From Trichostrongylus colubriformis (taxonomy: Eukaryota > Nematoda > Chromadorea > Rhabditida > Trichostrongylidae): DNA of 64,000 nt. Under the pieces are notes generated by a model. It made no database searches, had not been told where the DNA came from, and worked only from the letters and a program-made list of their open reading frames with translations. Shown piece after piece: positions 58,062 through 64,000 of this stretch; the stretch's first letter is position 1, and every line of letters starts with the position of its first letter. The position numbers and the translations under genes are program-made. The stretch lies in the NCBI GenBank assembly GCA_963978905.1, contig OZ022260.1:11707725-11771724 (forward strand), given 5' to 3'.

Positions 58062-58164
58062 CAGTAGGATAGTAAGCTTTGGAAAAGTAAAGGCACACAT
58101 TATATAACCTATAATAGTTATGTATCAGATCAGTAGGATAGTAAGCTTTGGAAAAGTAAAGGCA
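58062..58164. repeat. 34-bp direct duplication
   Basis: CAGTAGGATAGTAAGCTTTG and the following GAAAAGTAAAGGCA occur identically at 58062-58095 and 58131-58164. The spacer is AT-rich. Small local duplication. Confidence 0.9.
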
Positions 58165-58603
58165 AACCTAAAACACTAGAAATAAAAATCAGTTGACACC
58201 AATTACAACCTAAGAAGCTCATCCGTAACCTATCCACCATCATCTTGCGGCTATGAGAAACAGGCAAAAGGTGCTCACAAGCTGCTGAATACAAACCAAG
58301 AAACATAATTATAATGTTAATCCTAGGATTAACAGAGAAAAACAGATATTGTGTGTTCTGTAAACAACGTTTATCATACTGCACACAGGCGGTATACGGA
58401 TTGATTTGCACTGATGTAATACTATAATCCAGTACTTTAAAAACGAGATCAACCAGTATCTGAGTTTCCATAGTAATGATAAAGCAGTATTTTTGTACCT
58501 GAACTATAGCTACCACTTTTGACAGCAAGGCAAATAAACCTTTGGTAGTACTATCAACAATCTTCTTTCTAAGTCCTGTCTCAGACTGACTTCTACTTAT
58601 CAC
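58130..58603 (-). CDS. unrecognised 157-codon open frame
   Basis: The longest open frame in the last 8 kb. Several moderately hydrophobic stretches (for example near residues 20-55 and the C-terminus LIFISSVLGLPLLFQSLL) give it a membrane-protein look, but I recognise no family. Its 3' end runs through the 58131-58164 duplication. No splice-consistent exons were found beside it. It could be a relic of a repeat or a real orphan gene. Confidence 0.2.
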   Translation of the reverse strand: MISRSQSETGLRKKIVDSTTKGLFALLSKVVAIVQVQKYCFIITMETQILVDLVFKVLDYSITSVQINPYTACVQYDKRCLQNTQYLFFSVNPRINIIIMFLGLYSAACEHLLPVSHSRKMMVDRLRMSFLGCNWCQLIFISSVLGLPLLFQSLLSY

Positions 58604-61063
58604 TCATAACAAATGTCAACTACTAGTACTGTAATAAATTGCAATGCATGATCTGAGCCGATGTCAGACTCCGCGATTTTGCGGCGTCGCACTTTCGCAG
58701 CGATAGCACGACATTGAAATTGTGCACTGCCGTAATTTCGCATGCGGGACCCCAACAACGCATAATCGCAAATGCGCGAAGCTTGACGGCGGCCTATCAA
58801 TAAGCTCTACTCAATTCATATCGTCAATCACTAATTCTCTGATGTTGCCAAAAGAAGCTTATGAATTTCTAATCGCAACCTTGACTATTCTTAAACATGA
58901 TCACAAAAGAGGATTCCGATATTGCAGCACCAACAGTGTCCTAGTTCCTTTGTGATGTAAATACTTACATACATGTTAAAGACACAAGCACCTTGAGCCT
59001 CAGAAGAAGCCAATTTCTTTTTTTGCTACATGCACTCCTTTCGGTCTGGAATACAGATGAATAAAAATGATTAGTTGTTGAACTCCAAAATGACAGCAGG
59101 AGAACTCCAAAATCCTCAGCTGAATAAGCGTTTTCAAAGACCAAAAAGAAAAGGACTCGATGCGACATGAGACATCGCGACTTTGCGACGAAATATGACC
59201 ACAGAATTGCGTGCGAAATTGTAGAGTCGCAAAGTGTGACATCTGCTTGATACACCATCGCAACTCTGGTTTGTCGTGCTGGGGCCTTCATGTTGGATGA
59301 AACCGGGCCAGAATCAATATCTTTGAACAGCTTCAAAAAGTCCACCAGAATCATTTCCATAGTAGAACTCTTTTGAATGAATAGTCACTTCAACGCATGC
59401 TATTGCCGATGTCGTACTTAGCGATTCTTCGACATTGTTGAAATGGTTGCAGAATTGCGTGCGGGAGTGCAACGCTGTAAAATCGCGGAATTGCAGAATC
59501 GCAAAATCACACAACCGCTAATCTCAGGTTCGCGAAGTATGGTACCATGATAAGGAATGAATAAAGCGATGCGCTTTCACAGGCGGTCCAAGGAAAATTA
59601 GGCTTCATAGGGTCTTTAAGGGTCAAGATGGGTGGAGCTCCAGAAAAATATCATTATCAGTTGCAAATAAAAGGCTAATTTTGAACTAACATTCTTGAAG
59701 GAATCATTGATTGACAGCTATCAAATATGATTAACAAATAGATAAAACCAATTGAACTCGGCAACAGGTGCCACTGCACGTAATGGATTCGACGTGCTGC
59801 GAAGAGAGAAAACACCAAATGTGTGCCGATAGATTTCGATAGATGTAACCAATTATTATCGATTGTCATCGTGCACTAAGAGCATCCACAGGGAAGCATT
59901 CACTGGGGGACAGGATGAGACATAGGGGATTACCCGGGTAATCACCACAAAGATGATAAGGATGATCGCGCCTCAGGCGAGAATACGCGCTGGTCGCCCC
60001 GAGGGGTTCCCCGATGGCGCCGGTAATCGATTCAGTGCAATGCAAGCAACTCGATCAATAACATTGCAAGACATCAACTGAAAAAAACGTCTGGACACCT
60101 TCACAAGCGGCACTGAATCTGAGAACTTTAAAAAACATCGATCAATCATCGACCCATGAGGTCATGTGACGTCGCGGCGCGGATCGATCGTCGCGGATCC
60201 CCCCCGTTGTAGCTGGGCGCCGTGATCCAGGAAAAATGCAATTCTGGGGACATTTACCCCAGAGGGATGCGGGAATGGTCACAGAAACCCCAGATGCGAG
60301 ACTGAAATGACCAAAACCATGACAAGCCGTGGACGATGCGCCGAGGAGGGCGCGGGGCCCCCACGAGCTCCCTGCTGACAGAGGGGTGCCCTGCGTCTCT
60401 GTCCGTGTCCGTCGCAGCAATGTACTCTAGCTGTCTGTGCTCACCTCGTCGTCGCCAGTCTGCATGCAGTACAGCACGTGTTGATTCGATACCCTTAGGC
60501 TATGTGATATTTCTGGCGTATGTGTAAACCGTTCCTTACCGGATAACTGTTCTTCAGGTGGGCGTGGCTTGGTTTGTGATCTTAGTGTGGGTTTCATGGC
60601 AGATAGTAATGTTTATCTAGAAGCTTAACACAAATTAAAGTAAACAAGCTGCCGTTCACTTGGTTACTGCACGGAATTATCCCGTGTAATTAGTGTGGTG
60701 TTCAGTAATTACAAGTGAGATTATTGATTTTGCGATGTCACGGCTGGAATTGAATTGTGTCAAGTAGTGCCAGGATGGGCGCCCACACGTACAACCACAA
60801 ATCGTGACCACGTGAAGGTGAATTTCCTCGGGATTGAGTGTTTCACTATCTTTTGGGGGGTACTGGAAACTCCTGGGCGGAATCCCTGAGATGATCTTTT
60901 TCTGATTTTTTGTGGGATTGTATATGGCAGTGGTGGTTCAGTGATGAAGATCGTGTTATCGCTGGGATGGTCTTTAAGTCCAGATTCCACCTGGGTGATC
61001 AAGTTAGGTAACCCATGGGAAAGCATTGGATTAAGGAAATTTCTGAGAACCCCTCCCAAAACC

Positions 61064-61301
61064 GGGTGTGTACCCTTGTGTCAGGTTTTCGCACGACGAA
61101 GAGCGGCGTACGACGCAATGTGTGCAAGCTATGCGCGTAACGGTAGTAAGGTCTTAGAACGATTACAGAGCAATGCAAGGAGCACGATACGCAGTTGAAT
61201 TGTCATCGCTTCGGGACCTAACAACATGGCGCTTTTAGCTCGTCCGCATTGCTTCGCTTGCGACATGCCGCGTGCAGAATCCTGACATAAAAATACGTCC
61301 C
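61064..61301. mobile_element. Mutator-like palindromic MITE, inverted relative to the other copies
   Basis: GGGTGTGTACCCTTGTGTCA at the left is inverted, with decay, at the right (CTGACATAAAAATACGTCCC). The flanks CCCAAAACC (61055-61063) and CCCTAAACC (61302-61310) are a 9-bp duplication with one mismatch. The interior TCCGCATTGCTTCGCTTGCG matches 12342 and 21130 in reverse. Confidence 0.83.
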
Positions 61302-61722
61302 CCCTAAACCGACCCCGGCGATACAATTCTCTCTTTCTTCCAACCCGAAATACGACACCCCAAGTTGATTCCTCAGCCCATGGCTTGACAGTACTCTCTC
61401 AGACCTCTTCATGGTTAATTATTCGAACAATATGGATATTGATTGAATAAGAACATAATTAGGACAATAAGACATCAATAATTCATAATTCACGTTATTA
61501 CTTTGCGGGTATTGTGCTTAATAATGAAATTAGGGATATAAAAAAACACGCTAATGAAGAAAAATTTTATAGATTGTGGGATAATTGGTGCACATGAAAT
61601 TAGGGGTAATGAGCAATACAACAGCAGAGAAAGAACGAAATAAAACGGCGAAAAGACCAAGAAAAAATAGGAACCCAAACCTCCCTCCACTCTTTGGCGC
61701 CCCTCTACATCACTAACCTGTG

Positions 61723-61885
61723 GGGTAGATGCAGACGGGCAAGGAACAAAGTCAGCCGGCCACGAACACTGTCCTTCGGAGCAGGCAACCCCTCTGGCGG
61801 ATGCGTGGCAGTGCGATCCGCAATGCTGCGTAATTGGGATAAGATCTCAAGCCGTGCTTTTTCAATGCGAGTTTCTCATTAAGAT
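61723..61885. repeat. dispersed repeat copy (GCAGACGG family)
   Basis: Begins GGTAGATGCAGACGG and ends near TCAATGCGAGTTTCTCATTA, resembling 4861-5015 and 8697-8850. Diverged. Boundaries approximate. Confidence 0.4.
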
Positions 61886-62135
61886 CTCACTTTCTCCTTA
61901 CCCCAGATGGCGCTTTTGAAGGAAACTTATAGACATTGAAATTAAGGCCTACGTGACCTTCGACTTCGTGACAGGGTACTACCTCGACGTTTGGACGAGT
62001 TTATGACTGTTTTTGACTATCACGCGAAATCGAATCGAATATTACCCAGTTTCCCTGTTTAGTCACCACCGGGCATCTCATCGTATTCTATCCTATCCAG
62101 TCGACCACATACTCCTCTATCCACTGCACCTCAAA

Positions 62136-62292
62136 TATAGTCCATTTCGAAGCGCTAGATAGGGCGTGCTTCGGGTGGCGAGAGTGAAAGTGCGTGGCTA
62201 GAGTGAGAGTGTGTGACGGGGTGAGAGAGTTTGATACACTCTCACCCAAGTCCGAAGGCCACGCCCTATCACGCGCTCCGAAATGGAGTGTA
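62136..62292. repeat. palindromic repeat, copy E of five
   Basis: TATAGTCCATTTCGAAGCGC at the left is inverted at the right (GCGCTCCGAAATGGAGTGTA). Interior CTCACCCAAGTCCGAAGGCC and CCACGCCCTATC are family-typical. The best-preserved ends of the family, with TA next to both termini. Confidence 0.85.
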
Positions 62293-64000
62293 CCAACAGC
62301 ATCGAAGGGCGGGCGTGGCCTGGAATTTCGACACGATTTTAGTGACTGTAGTGCCCTTGTGACGCGCACTTGCTCCACGAAAAGCATAAACCTGTGCAAT
62401 AACGAACCGATATACTTGCCCGCCCACAGAGAGGAGGTATCCAAATTGTCGTGAATGGAGTTCGCAGGGGAAGACTAATTGTGAAAACTGCTTCTTCGAG
62501 GATATTATTGAAAGGTTTTCTTGGCCCCTATCATCTATAGAGGATACTGAGATCAATTCAGGAACATCAGTTTGATCCAAGGATTTCACCGAGGGATAAG
62601 CGCCGCGTGCTAGAGATTTGCTGTCTTCGGATAAGTCGGTTTCTATTTTCCCTCACTTCGACTGGAAGCCCTTGTTTTGCACGTCTCCATCTTTGGAACC
62701 AGTTGAAGTTGTTGCTGTAATTCATTAGTATGACTAACGATAAGCACCATCAATGACTGCGCTCCTAGTCATCGCGTTTTCCACATCGTGAATTGGGAGT
62801 TAACACTATCGAATTCGTGAATGAAATAAATTAGGTGGGAAATTCGAGGTTTCACCACCCTCGTGATTTATTAACAGTGGGAGAAATATGAGATCAAGAG
62901 GATGGGGTGAACCTCACTATCTCTAATGAGGTTTTCTTTCGAAGAATGGCTGACATACCCATTCAAATACCTGGACCATTTCAGGGAGTCAAATGTATGG
63001 CGTAGTTCGGAATTTCGATTCATTTGTTAAATCGTCTGCGATTTTTTGGAAGGCACGGATTCACTCAGATTTAATTTACCCCACCAGCAACTACCATGGC
63101 TATAAACAGAAAAAAAATCGCTGGAAAGAAGGAGGGAAATGAAAGCCGTGAAGTGAATCCTAAATCATGTTTCACTTGGGTGAAAGCCTCCAATTCTCTT
63201 TGGAACACAGCTACTCTTCACCATACTCATTTGAAAACCAAAGATGTACATAGACTGGTAGGTGATTGGATACCTATGCCAAGACGTCAACAATTCTCGG
63301 GTGATATCGAGAGCATGGAGCGGTTTTGTCAAGGAGAACCGCTTTGCGTTTTCATCGAACGTGATTGAAATTTTACAGCGCTTCATTTCATTCTCTAAAA
63401 TTACCATCAACTAATAATAAATACAGTTAAATATAAAATCGTGATATTCATACAACATGAACATAACCAGTACAAAAAGGTATGAAAATCCAGTTACAAC
63501 GAAATTGAAAGTTATTTATGTATTAGAAGTGGCGTACCGAAAGAGATTTCCCAGTAGCACATCAAAGAATATCAGATCTAGGAAGTGCAATGGTACTAAT
63601 TCCCCGAAGGAAACAGTGAGTGCACCCGAAGTCACATGTGTGTCCTTAATACATCTCAAAAATAAAGATTTATAATTTTACACTTAACCGGAAGCACGTA
63701 GCTTAATCTCAGACCATTTTTTTACTGTTTTCCAAAGCGTAACGAATCCAATGGCTTGTCCACATTAGGGACCGTTCAAAATTGTGAGAAAACGGGGATC
63801 GAAAGAAGAAGCTGGCGTTGCGAGCAGGTGATTACGTCCATGGTTTCATAAAATACCAAGTCCATGGAAAGCGCTGACAAAATATGGAGATAGAGGACTG
63901 CTTAGACGTTTCCTTCATGCTACACTAACTTCGGTAGGCTGAGCGAAGGTTTGTATAATAAAATGTTCTGATAGTTGTACATACCTTGAGTTACAAAAAA

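Larger units (their letters stand above)
56578..64000. other. intergenic with repeats, no recognised gene
   Basis: Upstream of macoilin. Contains a short direct duplication (58062-58164), an unrecognised 157-codon frame, a GC-rich patch (about 59980-60430), a Mutator-like MITE, a dispersed repeat copy, a palindromic repeat and a 90-codon unsupported frame at 63096-63368. I see nothing else between 59.0 and 61.0 kb or after 62.3 kb. Confidence 0.5.

Noticed and set aside
62269..62589. A 106-codon minus-strand frame and an overlapping 118-codon frame
   Set aside because: Both run through the palindromic repeat at 62136-62292 and match no protein family I know.
1..64000. CRISPR arrays, operons, prophage or other bacterial features, and tRNA genes
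   Set aside because: Introns, trans-splice acceptors and animal genes show a eukaryotic chromosome. I saw no regularly spaced direct repeats and no A-box/B-box pair with a foldable cloverleaf, although a covariance-model scan was not possible.

Overview
The window looks like a gene-sparse, transposon-rich stretch of a nematode chromosome, most likely clade V (strongylid or hookworm-like). Short exons are separated by introns of hundreds to thousands of bases. Consensus TTTCAG-type acceptors sit directly in front of start codons, as expected for spliced-leader trans-splicing. The four recognisable genes all have close nematode counterparts: profilin (pfn-1), ribosomal protein eL41, a nicotinic acetylcholine receptor alpha subunit, and macoilin (maco-1). 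No similarity search was possible, so the species is an inference.

Layout. Positions 1-15.7 kb hold no gene I can support, only repeats, a large fold-back element (10292-10894, TTA target duplication) and a mariner relic (13345-13832). Profilin (15695-16528, minus, 2 exons) is complete. After another empty stretch, a 22-codon eL41 gene (19321-19485, plus) lies tail-to-tail with the nicotinic receptor gene (19674-31406, minus, about 13 exons). Macoilin (36549-56577, minus, 18 exons, 885 codons predicted) fills most of the remainder, with a 7.3-kb first intron. From 56.6 kb to the end I see only repeats and unrecognised ORFs.

The introns hold many mobile elements whose ends can be read directly. 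There is a 1295-bp mariner of the Hsmar1/bandit type with TA duplications in receptor intron 7. A deleted 897-bp mariner sits inside an older TA-flanked element (32567-34958). A mariner deletion derivative lies directly beside a second element in macoilin intron 7, and that second element has a sister copy in intron 13. A family of palindromic elements has 9-10 bp target duplications (Mutator-like), another has TTA/TAA duplications (PIF/Harbinger-like), and a third palindromic family has five copies. One 899-bp element can be dated relative to its surroundings because an unoccupied paralogous copy of its insertion site lies 0.5 kb away.

The receptor and macoilin are both expected to act in neurons: macoilin is an ER membrane protein affecting neuronal excitability, and the receptor is a cholinergic channel subunit. 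They lie on the same strand, 5.1 kb apart. I see no operon-like spacing and make no claim of co-regulation. I did not find a convincing new biological system. The points most worth a second look are the receptor's altered pore-entrance and loop-C residues, a tryptophan-rich hydrophobic segment in macoilin, a perfect 75-bp hairpin in a macoilin intron, direct repeats flanking the Cys-loop exon, and the transposon nests.
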